Shown: one piece after another, positions 20,658 to 33,899 of the stretch
Layout: each line of letters opens with the position of its first letter
Numbering within the stretch: the stretch's first letter is position 1
Assembly: GCF_048128805.1 (NCBI RefSeq)
Contig: NC_136016.1
Location: 19,204,676-19,268,675 of the forward strand
Direction of reading: 5' to 3'
From: Centroberyx gerrardi
Taxonomy: Eukaryota > Chordata > Actinopteri > Beryciformes > Berycidae
Length of the DNA: 64,000 nt
The notes under the pieces: generated by a model
Database searches by the model: none
What the model saw: the letters and a program-made list of their open reading frames with translations, nothing else
What the model was told of the DNA's origin: nothing
Made by a program: the position numbers and the translations under genes

Positions 20658-20865
20658 AAATGGGGATGTGAGGATGAGGAGGGGAGGAGGAAGAGGAGGA
20701 GGCAGGAGAAAGGTGGATATGGGCGAGGAGGAAGATCAGAGGGTGAAAGTGATGGTGGAGTTTGATGTATGAAGAAGGAGGGATGGAGGAGGAGGAGGAG
20801 GAGGAGGGAGGGGGGAGGGAGGGTGTGAATTAAGGGGAGGCACAGCCATAATAGTGGGAGGTGGG
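20345..20865. repeat. 500-bp polypurine tract
   Basis: The plus strand is overwhelmingly A and G, with GA, GGA and GGGA subrepeats ((GGA)n near 20495-20522 and 20785-20805, (GA)n near 20613-20655). Such tracts can form triplex (H-DNA) structures. Acidic/basic low-complexity frames across it are artefacts. Confidence 0.85.
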
Positions 20866-20869
20866 AGTA

Positions 20870-20950
20870 GAGGAGTGTTTCCCAACCAGTGGGTCGGGGC
20901 CCAAGAGTGGGACACGGGTCAGCTCTGATAGGTTCCCAGCAAAAACTCTT
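20870..20950. repeat. Fragment resembling a common fish interspersed repeat
   Basis: GTTTCCCAACCAGTGGGTCGG followed by a GGGACACGGGTCAG-type sequence looks to me like a widespread teleost repeat. This is recognition from memory, without a library search. Confidence 0.3.
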
Positions 20951-21289
20951 GTGACTCTGAAACTGAAAACAAGCCAGTACCTTTTTGTGTGTGTTTGGTT
21001 TTTATTTGGATGGAAAGATACACTTCTTTTCTTTCATTGAGCCTACATATCAGTCAGATAACCAGAGAAGGTCTTGTGAGTGACATCCTCCGCCTTCACC
21101 TTTTTTCACCCGTTCTCACCTGTTCTTGCTTATTCTCTCTCAAAAAAAACGTGACGGATAGAAGTGTTTAACACAAAAATTCACAATTTGACAGATTGTC
21201 ATTTTTACTTTTTTGTGATTCTGTTTTGAAATTCTCTTTTCCCTTGCCCCCGCTCCACAGAGAGGTCAGAGGTCAGAGGTCAGAGTCAG

Positions 21290-21420
21290 CTACAGGGTTG
21301 GGTAGTAACAGAATACTTGTGAAGCCGTTACATATTCAAAATGCAAAAAAAATTAACTGCATTCCCTTATCTCACCAAAAAAAGAATGCATTCTGATTAC
21401 AGATACTTTTGAAAAATTAG
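21290..21420. repeat. GTTGGGTAGTAAC-type teleost repeat
   Basis: GGGTTGGGTAGTAACAGAATACTT, CCGTTACAT and GCATTCTGATTACAGATAC are hallmarks of a repeat that recurs at 59.45-59.77 kb in this window (GAGTTGGGTTAAAAAT, GCATTCTGATTAC). It is non-coding. Confidence 0.5.
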
Positions 21421-21924
21421 AGGATTATTTCTAGGAATGCTTTTAAAGTCAAAGCAAGAAACTTCCACGTCTCTATATAAAGAGACACAGAACAAAATTT
21501 CTGTTTGTATGCAAACCTGAAATAATTGCCTGAACTCTGTAAGTTTTCACTTTTTCTCATCTATACCGATCCCTTTATACCTCAAATATGGCAAAGCAAT
21601 CTGAAAGAAATCTGAATACGTACAGGAGAGAAAGAAGGGAAAGAAACAGACAAAGAAGTGAGGTGAACAAAGCAAGACCACAACCCAAAAATGGCCAAAC
21701 CTGCTTGGTGAAATGCCAAAATGCAGTAATAGCAGCAAAATTCATAACAGCTCGTAAAAACCTAAGCTGGATCCAGTCGATGTCTCTCTTTTTTTATTCA
21801 GCTGTTAATTCAAGTTTAGTATGATTTGTTCAAATCACACAATTTTGAATTGAATTGGTGGAGGTGAGGGGAGAGAAAGACATCGCAAAGGGGAGAGAGG
21901 AAGAGTGTGTGGAAGAGAGAAAGA

Positions 21925-21970
21925 GGTGTGTGTGTGTGTGTGTGTGTGTGGGGAGGGGGGGTATCTATAA
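21925..21970. repeat. GT array with G-rich end
   Basis: A (GT)n run at about 21926-21950 leads into GGGGAGGGGGGG and further purine-rich sequence. Confidence 0.85.
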
Positions 21971-22094
21971 GGGTAGGGGGACAGTGGGGGAGCGGGGTAG
22001 GAGGGAGCACCCTGCAGTCCCAGGTAATGGCAGAATAGAACTTAATAGGGTAGAAAAGGCTGGGGGCTGTTAACTCAGAAACGGTCATTTTGAG

Positions 22095-22102
22095 TTCCAC
22101 CC

Positions 22103-22150
<48 letters not shown>

Positions 22151-22505
22151 TTCATTCATTCTCTCGTCTCTCACTCCTCCGTCCATGCGCCCGCTACATC
22201 TTTAACTCAGTTTTCCTCCCTGTCTGTCTGTGTAATTTGCCGTCTCTCCCCCCTGTCTCCCCTCCTGTCTCTCTGCACCCTCCACCCGTCTCCCACCGCT
22301 CCACCTTTTCCCCTGTCTCTCCTTCCTTCTCCCTTTCACCCTCCTCTGTCTCCTCGTTCTTTTGCTTCGTCCGCGCTTCCTCTACTTCTCTTTTCCTCCC
22401 CTCCCTGCGCCCTCACTTCCGTCCATCCCCTCCCTCCCTCCCTCCCTCCTGCCTGTGCACCCCCTCCCTCCTCCCCTCCTCTCCTCCTCCGTGTCTCCTT
22501 GGAGG
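22095..22505. repeat. 400-bp polypyrimidine tract
   Basis: The plus strand is dominated by C and T: (CT)n near 22105-22150 followed by CCTCCCT-type sequence to about 22500. It is the strand-mirror of the polypurine tract 1.3 kb to its left. Frames are Ser/Pro/Leu-rich artefacts. Confidence 0.8.
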
Positions 22506-22905
22506 AGGTGTAATGATAGCTATTTGAGTGTCATCAGAGGACCGCAGTAATGGCTTCTAAAGCACCATTCCACGGTTGCCACGGTGAACCTGGCACAGCC
22601 GCCATCCCAGAATAAGAAAAGAAAAAAAAAAAAACCCAAAACATCTGGTTGGCTATCGACAGGCGTCACCGTGCCGACGGCGGCACATCAACAGACGATG
22701 ACACGGCCCCTGGGGGCCGCAGAGAGCGAGCTAATGATGCGTGGGATAGGATCCATATGAGGGGAAGTACAGTAATAGTGATAATAGTGATAGTAATGAA
22801 AATAATAGCACTGATAACAATAACAGTATATGGCTTTTTTTGATTTGTGAACAGTGTTTCTCTCTCGCTCCTGTCTCTGTTTCTCTTCTGCTCTCTCGTG
22901 TGTTT

Positions 22906-23103
22906 TCTGTGTGTGTGTGTGTGTGTGTGTGTGCGCGTGTGTGTGTGTGTGGTTGGAAGAGAGAGAGAGAGTGTGAGAGAGAGGTTGTTTCCTTGATGAG
23001 GACTCAGGCATGCAAATGTGGGGCTCTGATTTCCAATTCATGTCTGTTATTTCAAAGATAAGGAGTGTTGAGTTCACAGAATGAAGTACATAAGCAGGCG
23101 CCT

Positions 23104-23160
<57 letters not shown>
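22906..23160. repeat. Facing GT and CA arrays
   Basis: (GT)n at about 22906-22951 and (CA)n at about 23106-23159 lie 155 bp apart and are complementary, so they could form a stem. The apparent 249-codon minus frame across them is low complexity. Confidence 0.85.
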
Positions 23161-23163
<3 letters not shown>

Positions 23164-23547
23164 CAGCTCCTCTTACCAAGGCGAGATCAGATGACTTGTC
23201 CAAGCAGAAGAGCAGAGTGAATGTACACAGTGAAGTGATTTCATCCATAACTTTAAGTGTTTTTAGGCAGACAGGTAGAGAGTCTTTTTTTTTTTTCAAA
23301 TGCCAGATGGATTTCAGGAAGTATTTGTGAAACTGTGAGCTTTTACATAGAAGCACACACTCTGAATGAACAGGTTTACATTTAATGTCTCGGTTTGAAT
23401 TTAAAGGAAAGTCACATGTCAAATTCAGCTGATGCAAGAAGAGATATTCTTGTTGAAAGAAAACCTAAAATCGTCCAAACTTGGGTTCACTTCAGACTGC
23501 GAAAGACTTCATGAAGTCCTGCTGGGTCTCCTGTCTACAGAGCAGGA

Positions 23548-23561
23548 GCGCCCTCTGTAGG
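23548..23561 (-). promoter_or_regulatory. Candidate CTCF site (minus orientation)
   Basis: The reverse complement reads CCTACAGAGGGCGC, matching the CTCF core AG(A/G)(G/T)GGC(A/G)C exactly with two mismatches at the 5' side. By-eye motif match only. Confidence 0.4.
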
Positions 23562-24287
23562 CCGAGCAGTGTAGAGCCCAATGTAAAGCTCACGTTTTTA
23601 TACCAGTGGTTTTTATAGCAGGGCGTTCTGTCATTTATTTCCTAAAAGGCACTAGTCACTAAAAATGAGCCACTGGTACTTATCTTTTAGTGACCAGTTA
23701 CTTTTCTGCCAGCTACTAGTCACTATTGTAATTTTACTAGTTGCTTTGTATGGTTCTAGGATACTTTACAGCATTTAAATGGTTCTTATTTGAATGTTGT
23801 GATGGTAAAAGTGCTCATTTTAGATGCTTAGACTTGGATAGATGACCTTTTTTACTTTTTAACTTCCCATTTTCTCCTGCAGCTGTCGTGTCATGCCTTC
23901 TTCTAGTCCGCCTGCCAGACAGCATTCAGTTCTTGCTGTGATAATTTGATAGGGCCAAGTGTAGGATAAAACTGTAAATACTGATCTGGGGTCATTTTAA
24001 CAATCCTTACAGCAGGCAAAGAGGAGGCAGGGAAACTGATCTCTAGTCAGCATCATAGAAATGTGGGATGGCAGTCTGTTTAGTGTTCACACACTCAGGA
24101 ATGGGCTCAGGGAACAATTTCACCACTCATTCTCTTCAATACATCTCATGAATGTAATTATTCAACAGATACGGTCTTCTTTATAGTGGATCAGTCAGTG
24201 GAAATCTGTGGGTATATTCAGTGGAAATAGAAAGCTTCTGTGTAGATCAACTGCTGGGTGGTGATGAATACATGCATTTTCTTTAAT

Positions 24288-24328
24288 GGTGTGTGTGTGT
24301 GGGTGGGTGTGTGTGTGTCAGTGTGTCT

Positions 24329-24371
<43 letters not shown>

Positions 24372-24486
24372 ACATGCATTGTTTATCACATTTTGCGTAA
24401 AAGCTAGCAGTTCAAGTCTGGGTCACAGGAAGAGTAAATCTCTGGGTGGGTGGAGTTTACCATGAACCCTGAGACCCTCCTCTGAC

Positions 24487-24577
<91 letters not shown>

Positions 24578-24676
24578 GTGATGACATGCGTGGTGCTATG
24601 GGTCAGTGAGTCTATGCGTATGTTTATAGTCATTGACAAGCAGATGGGGGAGTGTGCGTGTGTGTGCATGTGTGTG

Positions 24677-24712
<36 letters not shown>

Positions 24713-24715
24713 AGA
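24288..24715. repeat. Cluster of GT arrays
   Basis: Four GT-rich arrays lie at about 24290-24367, 24490-24535 (with a central TATATATA), 24538-24575 and 24660-24712. A CA array of opposite sense follows at 24848-24905. Confidence 0.85.
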
Positions 24716-24844
24716 GATGGGGAGGGGTAGCGCTAGTAGATTAGCCAGGTTGGGATGATTGGGTTGAGGATTAGATGGACTCAGGAACGGACACGTCTGT
24801 TTACTCTCCAAACAGGACTTATATCAGGCTGATTGGCACGGCTG

Positions 24845-24878
<34 letters not shown>

Positions 24879-25214
24879 CACATGCCCATGCCCATGCACA
24901 CACACATTCACTCAAGAGCCCATATGCTGATTGCCTGTTATTGTTGCATTTGCAGCACCCACCCACCCCACTCCTCCCCCCCCACCCCACCCCAACCCTC
25001 CTGTCCCAAATTCAGATAAAGTCCGACTCCCTCGGCCTCTAGCAAACATTCTCCATTCTCTCCGCCCCTCTCACTCACTCTTGTCCCATTAACACTGACC
25101 CATAGAGCTTGCAATCAGAGAAGGTGTGTAACCGAACCCCCAGCCTCGGCAGGTAAGGGGAGCCGCACTCAGGCAACTGCCCCAAAGGCACAGGGAGCGC
25201 TCTGGTTACCCGAC

Positions 25215-25215
25215 G

Positions 25216-25249
<34 letters not shown>

Positions 25250-25363
25250 ATTGTTTCTAGTTACCTTGTCTTTATGTGTGCCTCGCAGTAAGAGGCGAAC
25301 AGCAGAGCACAGAATAAAGCGCAGAGCCAGAGAAAGGCAGGATTATACACATGGCAAGTTAGA

Positions 25364-25400
<37 letters not shown>

Positions 25401-25402
25401 GA
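25215..25402. repeat. GT array and GA array
   Basis: (GT)n lies at about 25219-25249 and (GA)n at about 25361-25400. Scattered GA-rich sequence continues to 26090, including a short GGAGA array near 26052-26080 inside the presumed fscn2 5' untranslated exon. Confidence 0.85.
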
Positions 25403-26183
25403 TGGGAGTAAAAAGTGAGACAGAGAGAGGCTTAAGACTACAAAAGTGAGCAGTCTTTGTTGCTGAGTTTAGTTGCGATGGAGGGTTTATGTTTTGGAAA
25501 AAAGTGAAGGACCAGGACCTCTGAGGATGTTCTTCTTCGCTGATCAAACCTGCGTCTGACACACCGGGAAACTGGACTACAAATAAAGGAAGGAGAAGAA
25601 GAAGGTTAGAGCGCTCCATGTGATAGAAACCTGTGGAGAGTTAGGAAGCAAAGGAGTGGAAGGAGGGACAAAACCAAAAACCGGAGGGAGGATAGTCTAG
25701 AGGGAGAGAGTGATAGAGCCTTCGGGGATCTGAATAACGAGTCGAGCAAAGACAGGGAGTGTGGAAGAGAGGGGCTGGGCGAGAGAGCACTGTTTGACAG
25801 GAGAGAGAGAGAGAGAGAGGCTGAGCAGGCTGCACAAGTGGGGATAAGCAGTGTGACAGAGCGAAGTTAGACTAGAGAGAGAGAGAGAGAGAGGGTGACG
25901 TCAGACTCCGGACTGAACAGAGATCAAGGTTGATTCAAGTCCTCGCTGCTTCTAATCCTGATTAGGGAACAGAGAGGGTGGGGGGGGGGCGAACAGGGAG
26001 ACCCGAACGACAGAACGAGAGAGAGAGCAACAAGCATAGAGAGAGAGAGAGGGAGGAGAGGAGAGGAGAGGAGAGGAGAGAGAGACAGAATTGCAGGAGG
26101 ATTCTCGGTGAAAGAAACCTCTTAAATCTGGGAGCTGGAATTAGAGACGCAGAAACTCGCAGAGAGGAAGCCACAAAACCACA

Positions 26184-26189
26184 GTAAGT
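26184..26189 (+). other. fscn2: Splice donor ending a probable fscn2 untranslated exon
   Basis: GTAAGT at 26184 is a consensus donor after purine-rich sequence. The nearest good acceptor is the pyrimidine-rich tract ending in CAG at 26537-26539, six bases before the fscn2 start codon. This implies a non-coding first exon ending at 26183. Its start was not identified. Confidence 0.5.
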
Positions 26190-26545
26190 AAATTAGGAGG
26201 CTGTGGCTGGAAAAATGTAAAAGGAAGATGAGGGTGGGGGCGGGAATGTGTGGTCTCTGGAGTGCTTTATATACTGTACCTTAATGAATTGATTTCCTGT
26301 CTTTGAGCCTTTCTCATTTCATCATTCTCCATGACTTCACCTCCTTCCTCCTTCCCCTCGCCTCCCTAAAAGCCCCCTTTCTTACCCTTTCTTTTTACAC
26401 ACACTCCTCCCTTCTGCACCCCTCTTCTGGTCTTTTTACCCCTCCTGCTCCCCTCTCTCTCTCTCCTCCCCCAATCCCTAACTTGTCTCACCCCTTTATT
26501 CTCCCGCTCTCCTCACCCTCACCCTCCCGATTGCTCCAGGTCAGG

Positions 26546-29500
26546 ATGCCTGCTAACGGGAATCGTCCCTTGAAGTTGCAGTTTGGTCTGATCAACCATG
26601 AGAGCCGCTACCTCACCGCTGAGGCCTTTGGCTTCAAGGTACAGACTGCCATCTAACATAACATGAGCCACTTGATGGGCGCTTTTATCCAAAGCACCTT
26701 AAAATACCATGAGTGCGTACATTTTTGCATGGGTGGCCCCTGTGGGAATTAATAGTGTTGGTGCCTTGCCTTGCCTGTTGAGCTGTACAGGAACACATTA
26801 AGGTATGCAGACAGTAAATCATGCTCCAACCTGCCAGGTTTGTCATATAGTTACAGTATAATTCTCCTATATGCATGCAAGGCGCTGTTAACTGTTTACT
26901 TGCTCTGTGCTGGAATATTTTCTATGTATATCAGTGCAGTGAGCCATCCTTGTCTCCAGTGGTAGAAAGAATACTAAAACATCCTACTCAAGTAGTAGTA
27001 GTCTACTGTTACTTTGCTGATATTTAAGTACTGGTGTATAAAGTAGCTCATTTAAAATGTACTTAATTGTAAGTAAAAGTTACTGAGTTACTATTTAGAA
27101 AAGACAATATTGTTAGATGAGTCTTTCCTATGCAACTCTAATAGGACGAGAGGACAGAGTTCAAACTAGATTCTTTTAATTGGAAAATCACAGGCCCTCT
27201 AAACAAAAAATGGGCCGCCTGGCATTCAGATGTGAATTACAAGTGTAGTTTGTAAAGTGTCTGTACAATCTTGCAATCTCAAGCTATGTATAGTGGCCAT
27301 GTTCTGTTTTTTTGTTAATGCATAAGCACAGTTTCAATCATCAAACTGTATTTCAATATTTCATTGAACAAATGTAATTTATTAAAAATGTTATACTCGC
27401 TGTAAAGTGTAATTGTGTAAAATTAGTACTCATTCATGAAAACTGAATTGCATTCAGTCCATTTTGTGGTGTGGTTAGGTTGGGGTACAGGGGGCCCCAT
27501 AGCAATTCTGGCACCCCGGCCCCTGGTGAACCTCTTACGCCCCTGCTTCCCATCTTCTTGTCTCTCAGGTGAACGCGTCAGCGCCCAGCCTGAAGAAGAA
27601 GCAGATCTGGACGCTGGAGCAGGACTCCCAGGACACCCAGGTGGTCTACCTGCGCAGCCACCTGGGCCGCTACCTGGCCTCCGACAAGGACGGCAAGGTC
27701 ACCTGCGAGGCGGACGGGCGCAACTCCGACTCCCGCTTCCTCATCGTGGCGCAGTCGGACGGCCGCTGGGCCCTGCAGTCCGAGCAGCACCTCCGCTTCT
27801 TCGGCGGCTCCCGGGACTACCTGTCCTGCTTCGCCCAGTTCATCACGGACGCCGAGCTGTGGGCGATGCACCTGGCGCTCCACCCGCAGGCCAACCTGCT
27901 GTCCGTGGCCCGCAAGCGCTACGCCCACCTGTCCATGGAGGACGGGGAGATCGCCGTGGACCGGAACATCCCGTGGGGCGTGGCGGCGCTGCTCACCCTG
28001 GTCTACCTGGACGGGAAGTACTGCCTCAAGACCTGCGACAGCCGCTTCCTCAGCAACGACGGCAAGCTGCTGGCGCAGAGCGGCAGGGCCACGGCCTACA
28101 CACTGGAGCTGAAGTGTGGGAAGCTGGCCTTTAAAGACTGCGAGGGGAAGTACCTGTCCCCCATGGGGCCCACGGGCACCCTGAGGTCCGGACGATGCTC
28201 CAAGCCGGGCAAGGACGAGCTGTTTGATCTAGAGGAGAGCCACCCACAGGTGGTGCTGATGGCAGCCAATGGGCGATACGTCTCCATAAGACAAGGTAGG
28301 AAGACACACACACACAAAGGTGTAGATTTGGGGGGAAACAGGTGAAACATGTAGCTACCCCTCAATATTAAGAGGAACTATCCCCTTACTATTTCTGCCT
28401 CTGACACATATACTGTATTTTACTCACTTTGTGTTTTTAGAGGCACAGCTGAGATCCACCAAAACATATTTTATGATTGGCTTTGGTCACTAATGCAAAC
28501 GCTCCTTCCCTTAAAAAATGGATCCCTTCCCTTTGTTTCTTTTAAAGCCTTTAAAGGCATTTCAACAACCAATCAGACTGCCATGTTTCATATTTTGGGG
28601 TTCAGTTTTGTAATGTCTCACTGTATTTTATATTGACCAATAATATCACCCCTCTCTCTCTCTCATACATGCACACTTTTCTCATATAAAGTAGCATGTT
28701 TTGTTTAAATTCTGCTGAAAACAGAGCTGCATTTATGCTACTACCATGCCAATAGTATGTCAGTGCTCATGGTTTGAACCAGAGTGTGTCCCCACCTCCA
28801 AAAATTTAAATGAAACCTACACCCTTGCACACACACACACACACATACACACACACACACACACACGAATTGGAGGCGATACAGCCACATATCTGATGAT
28901 ACGTTGCCCTGAAGCATGGCACGCACGTACAAGCTGTACTTCTGGGATCCTGTTAGTTTCCTTATTGAGAAGGTCATGCAAAGAATCACAGGACATCATT
29001 ATGTTAAAATGGACCAAGGTGCTGCTGAGGATCAACACAGACAGCAGCCTACACACATACATAATGAAGCAGAGGGGCCGCTACAACTGCTACACCTACT
29101 ACAGTTACTACTACTAGCCTATATTCATACTGTGCACCGATACACCCGGAGAAAACTGAGCTGTCCGATGCACAGGAAGTACATTAGCTAGTGGACATGC
29201 TGAATATGCATGGTCCTGGAATAGACCACTCTCAAATGATTGACAGCTGATAGGGGGTGCACGGTAATTATGGGTAATGTAGTCTGGGGCCGTTCACGTG
29301 CCTGTCTTCTTTATCTGCACATCGACATCACATTGGATCTGGCTGGATCTTTCCAGGAAAACAAGATAGACGCGGCCGATATGGGAGACTTGAGACTCGA
29401 ACTTGAATACACTTGAATACGTCATTTGTGTTGGAGGCTTGCCCATTGATTCAGTCTGTAAGAAAGTCTTTGACAAGTGGGTGATTTGTGCAAACTGATA

Positions 29501-30665
29501 GATTTACTGTGCATTTACTGTATTTTGGATTTGAGTCTGAATGGATTTACTGTATTTTGGGGGGGAAAAACTAAAACTTTAGCTGATATTGATTGTTCAA
29601 CAAGAGGAAATAACATCGATGACTATATTCTCCAAAATGTTTCTATAACATAATATTCCATACTAAGTTTTAGTGTCGAAATTAGAAATGAATGTTGTCA
29701 GAGAAGCTGTCACATTCTTTAAATGGCGGATATAACTCTTTCTGGGATGCAGAAAAAAAAAAAAAGGGGGATGGTGGGGATGATAATGCATTGTTATCCC
29801 TTACTTTTATCTAATAATCTATCATAAACAGTGATGCTTTTCGTAATTTGCATCCCCTCTCGTTCCCTCCCAACTTGACTCCCAGGCTCTGGTAGTGTAA
29901 TGCTGTTAACGCTGTACACTTTCACCCTTCAGGCTTACTGAAAGAGCTCTTTGTAACCTATATGCTGTACAGTAATGCTCTGTTGGTACTGTATTATATA
30001 TTTACTCTTTGGTGTGTTTGAGTGGGTTATTTGATCAGCATGCAGGCATGTCAGCGCACCACTACACTGATGGATTACACCTGCTGCACGCTGGCTTCAA
30101 AGTCACTGTTTCACAAAAACAAGGCTGGATTTTTTCGGTGGATGTAAAAAAAAGTGTAATTGTGAAGTTCACGTTTCATCTAGCTATAAAGTTACTGAGG
30201 CACTTGCTCAGAGCTCGGTTGCTGATGGCGGAGAGGGCTTGCCGGCCTGATTTGAAACTGGATTTGGGATGGATTAGCATACACCAACAGTGCTTGTCAG
30301 CATACTTGGCCATGACGCCCGTCCATGGGCTGCAGATTCTTGTCTGAGGGGTCGAGTTTCTTCGGCCCTGGCTGCTGTAACCGAATCGCCGCCCGCTCAT
30401 TGTTCCTGGTCAGCAGTGGGAGCTGCAGGCAATAACCAAATGACTGGGAGCGCCGCAAACTGATTGGCCCGAGGGCAGCAGAGATAAGGCCAGAGACATG
30501 AAAACAACACACACATATACAGTACAGGCATGTGTGTTCACACACAGACACACACATATGTAAACACACAGGCATAGAAATGCACACACACACACATGAA
30601 AAAGTTATATCATGCTCACATGCAAGAACTATTTCTCTCTCTCTCTCTTTCTGTGTGTGTGTGCG

Positions 30666-30699
<34 letters not shown>

Positions 30700-31113
30700 A
30701 GGGTCTCTCTCTCTCTCTCTCTGTCTCTGTCTCTCTCTCTGTCAATTCTATTCAATGAACTTTATTGGCATGTACAATACAAGTACAATTCAGTATGTAT
30801 TGCCAAAGCTTTGGTAGTAATCAATAATGATAACATTAATAATTATGATAAAAAAATGTCCCCTAAAATTAAAAGAAACAATTAGAATAATGGTAATAAT
30901 AACAATATATGTAAAATAGAGAATAGATTGTTAATATTAAGTATAGAAGAGTATACCATAGAGAGTATAGTATAATAGAAAATACAGTAAAATATGTCAA
31001 ATAAAAGAAAATGTAGTGGAGTATGCTGATATAATATGCAAACACTCCTCTTTGGGAGGCCATGTCTTTTTGTGTCTTCCTGTTTCTACTGCCAATTGGT
31101 GTCTCTCTCCCTC

Positions 31114-31157
<44 letters not shown>

Positions 31158-33328
31158 TCTCTCTGGTCATACACTTGTTCTGCACAAACAAAAGCTTTCT
31201 CTTTCTCCGACACGCTCACCCACACACAGCCACACGGTCCTGCTGCGGCGAGTGGTGAGGTGAGGTGAGCCTGTTGAATTATTGATAGAGTCGGCCGCTG
31301 TTCATGGAAGGCAAGGTGGAGTCTGCTTTCAGAAACCCAAGCTGCCTCTCTAACCCCGGGCCAAAGCCTCCGCACCGCCAAGTCCCCGGTCTAACCAGGA
31401 CCGGGCTCACAGGGCTGCTGGAAATCAAGGGAACCGCACTGTTAAAGAGGATGGAAATATACTGTATGTTGTTGGCAAAGTAGGACGTAGTGAAAAAGTA
31501 GCACAAAGCTTATTATCATAAACAAAACTAAAACTGAGACAAAACTAGGTGTTATACAGAAATAAAAAGAAAAAACAGGACTTTGAAAAAACTATGTTGT
31601 CTATTTGTCTAGGCTATCTTGTAAAAAGAACTAAAATAAAATAAAAAATATACGTGAAATTTTTGTCTTTTTATGTGCAGTGTAAATAGATAATTACATT
31701 TTTTTTTAGGCTTATTTATAAAAAACATTTAAGATAAAACAACAGAGAATGGGTTTTGGGCAAACTAGGCCACTAGATGGCGCTGTCCTTTTGCTGCTGA
31801 GTCAAGTAGCCTAGTCCCAACTCTAAATTAGTTGAGGATGCATTCAATAAGTAATGTAAAGGAATTTTGAAAATAATTCATGATGTATGTTCTATAATAA
31901 TCCTGGTACACCATCTGAATAGAGTAGGAAGGAGGGAGGAGGCAGCTGGGGGAGAAAGGGATACTGAATGGTGGAGACATGTAGCCTGTATATGAGGGGA
32001 AAGGGGAATGAAAAGACAATATATATAAAACGAAGGGTCCAGAGACAAAACCAAGAAGGAGGTTGAAGGGGAGAGCAAGGAACAGCGAGATGAAGAGAGA
32101 ACTAGGTGAACATGGAAGTAGATGAGCACAGAAATAAATTCAGAAAGGATGCAGCGAAAAGAGGCTACACCATATCTGCTGAAAGGATGAAAGAGATAAA
32201 TTTTAAAAGACAGCAGGAACTCCTCTGACAGTTGCACACCAGACGTGATTTCAGGAGGTGAACAGTCAGCCTCCATTCACTGTCTATGAGAAGCAAATAA
32301 CCATGTGCACACAGCATGATGGGATACGTGGCAACGCTCACCAGGCCCACAACACAAGAAAAGTTGAATAAGTTGAATATTATGTAAATGAACGTGATCG
32401 GTCATAACATTCATACAAAAAGCTGGAGATTGATGGTATTCCTGGTGTGTAACGGTTACCAGAAGTAACCTAAAATACTTTAGCTGCTAACTTTAATGTT
32501 TAATGAGACAAAACAAGGGGTTGAAAACATTGTTATACTGAAATAAACAGAAAAAACAAGACTGTGAAAAAACTAGGTTATCTTGTATAACAAACTGAAA
32601 TAGAATTTTAAAAAAAAATGTGAAATGTTTTTAGTTTTTGCTTTTTTGTTTGTAACTATTCCATTACATCTAAAGAGCTGGTGCCACTCAGCTAGCTAGC
32701 TGGCTAAAGTAAAGCACAATTTCAAGATTATGTTTTCCATATTTATGCTTATGGACATTTGGCCAAAATGAAATGAAGAAAATGATAAAATATGAAATAG
32801 GTCTTCATGAACAAATTGAGACTTTTGAAACTGAAACTGACGACTTTTGATAGAGCAAAGTGGTGTGCATGTGACATGAGGGACTAAAACCCTGGCTGTT
32901 AGCTTGTCAGGGTCAATGAAAACAAAAGGGGAAGAGGGGGAAGAGGGGGAGAGGAGAGAGCAGAAGGGAAGGGAGGATCCAAGTGAAGAAGGACTCTCGG
33001 AGGACTTCAGGACAATAGCAGGAGGTGTGGAGACAGGTGGGCCGCTCTGCCTCCCTATTGTCACCTGTGTGTTCGCACATAAATCAACACGCTAGTCTGT
33101 TCTCCCAGCAGAGCAGAGGTGTCATATTGACTATCTATTTTAAAGTGAGTGCAAATGCAGCACATGGCTCAGTAATAAAGAGGTTTAGTGTTATGAGGTA
33201 GAAACTCCACTTTAATAACGTGGATGTGTAAAAGAGTCTTTGCAATAGCCACACTTAAGGCAGTAGTGCTTTGTGTATACGGCTTCCTGTGCTTTCTCTC
33301 TGCCCTGAGCCTGTCGCGTGTGTGTGTG

Positions 33329-33382
<54 letters not shown>

Positions 33383-33517
33383 AGGTAGATCTGTCATCGT
33401 GTCTCTCATCACCTCCCTGTGTTGCTCAGGTTTAAGCGGTCAACTCTGCCTGGAAAGTGAAAAAGAGCTGATACTCCAAAGACACCTACTTTCCATCAAC
33501 ACACACACGTGCATGCA

Positions 33518-33568
<51 letters not shown>

Positions 33569-33617
33569 ACAGACTCAATCGCACACATGCAGCCCACGAA
33601 CAGACAAGTGGGAAAGG

Positions 33618-33655
<38 letters not shown>

Positions 33656-33862
33656 TGCGGCTGTGTAGAATGAAGGATTGGGAGAAAGAAGAAAATAAGG
33701 GACAGAGGGGAGTGGCATCACCTTACCATTAATAATAGATGTCAGAGCCATCCATCGCTGATGGATTAGTCAGGCCTGCTCCACTTCTGCGTTCCAGGTA
33801 GGACAGCAGCAGAAAGTGGAGCTGGATCCGAGGTCTGCTCCAAAATGTGCCACTACCGAGGC

Positions 33863-33899
<37 letters not shown>

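Noticed and set aside
22688-23437. 249-codon minus-strand frame
   Set aside because: It runs through facing GT and CA arrays and is Cys-Val and Thr-His repeat with no domain or splice structure.
27436-28134. 232-codon plus frame and a minus 116-codon frame over fscn2 exon 2
   Set aside because: These are shadows of the very GC-rich fascin exon. The true frame aligns to fascin without gaps.
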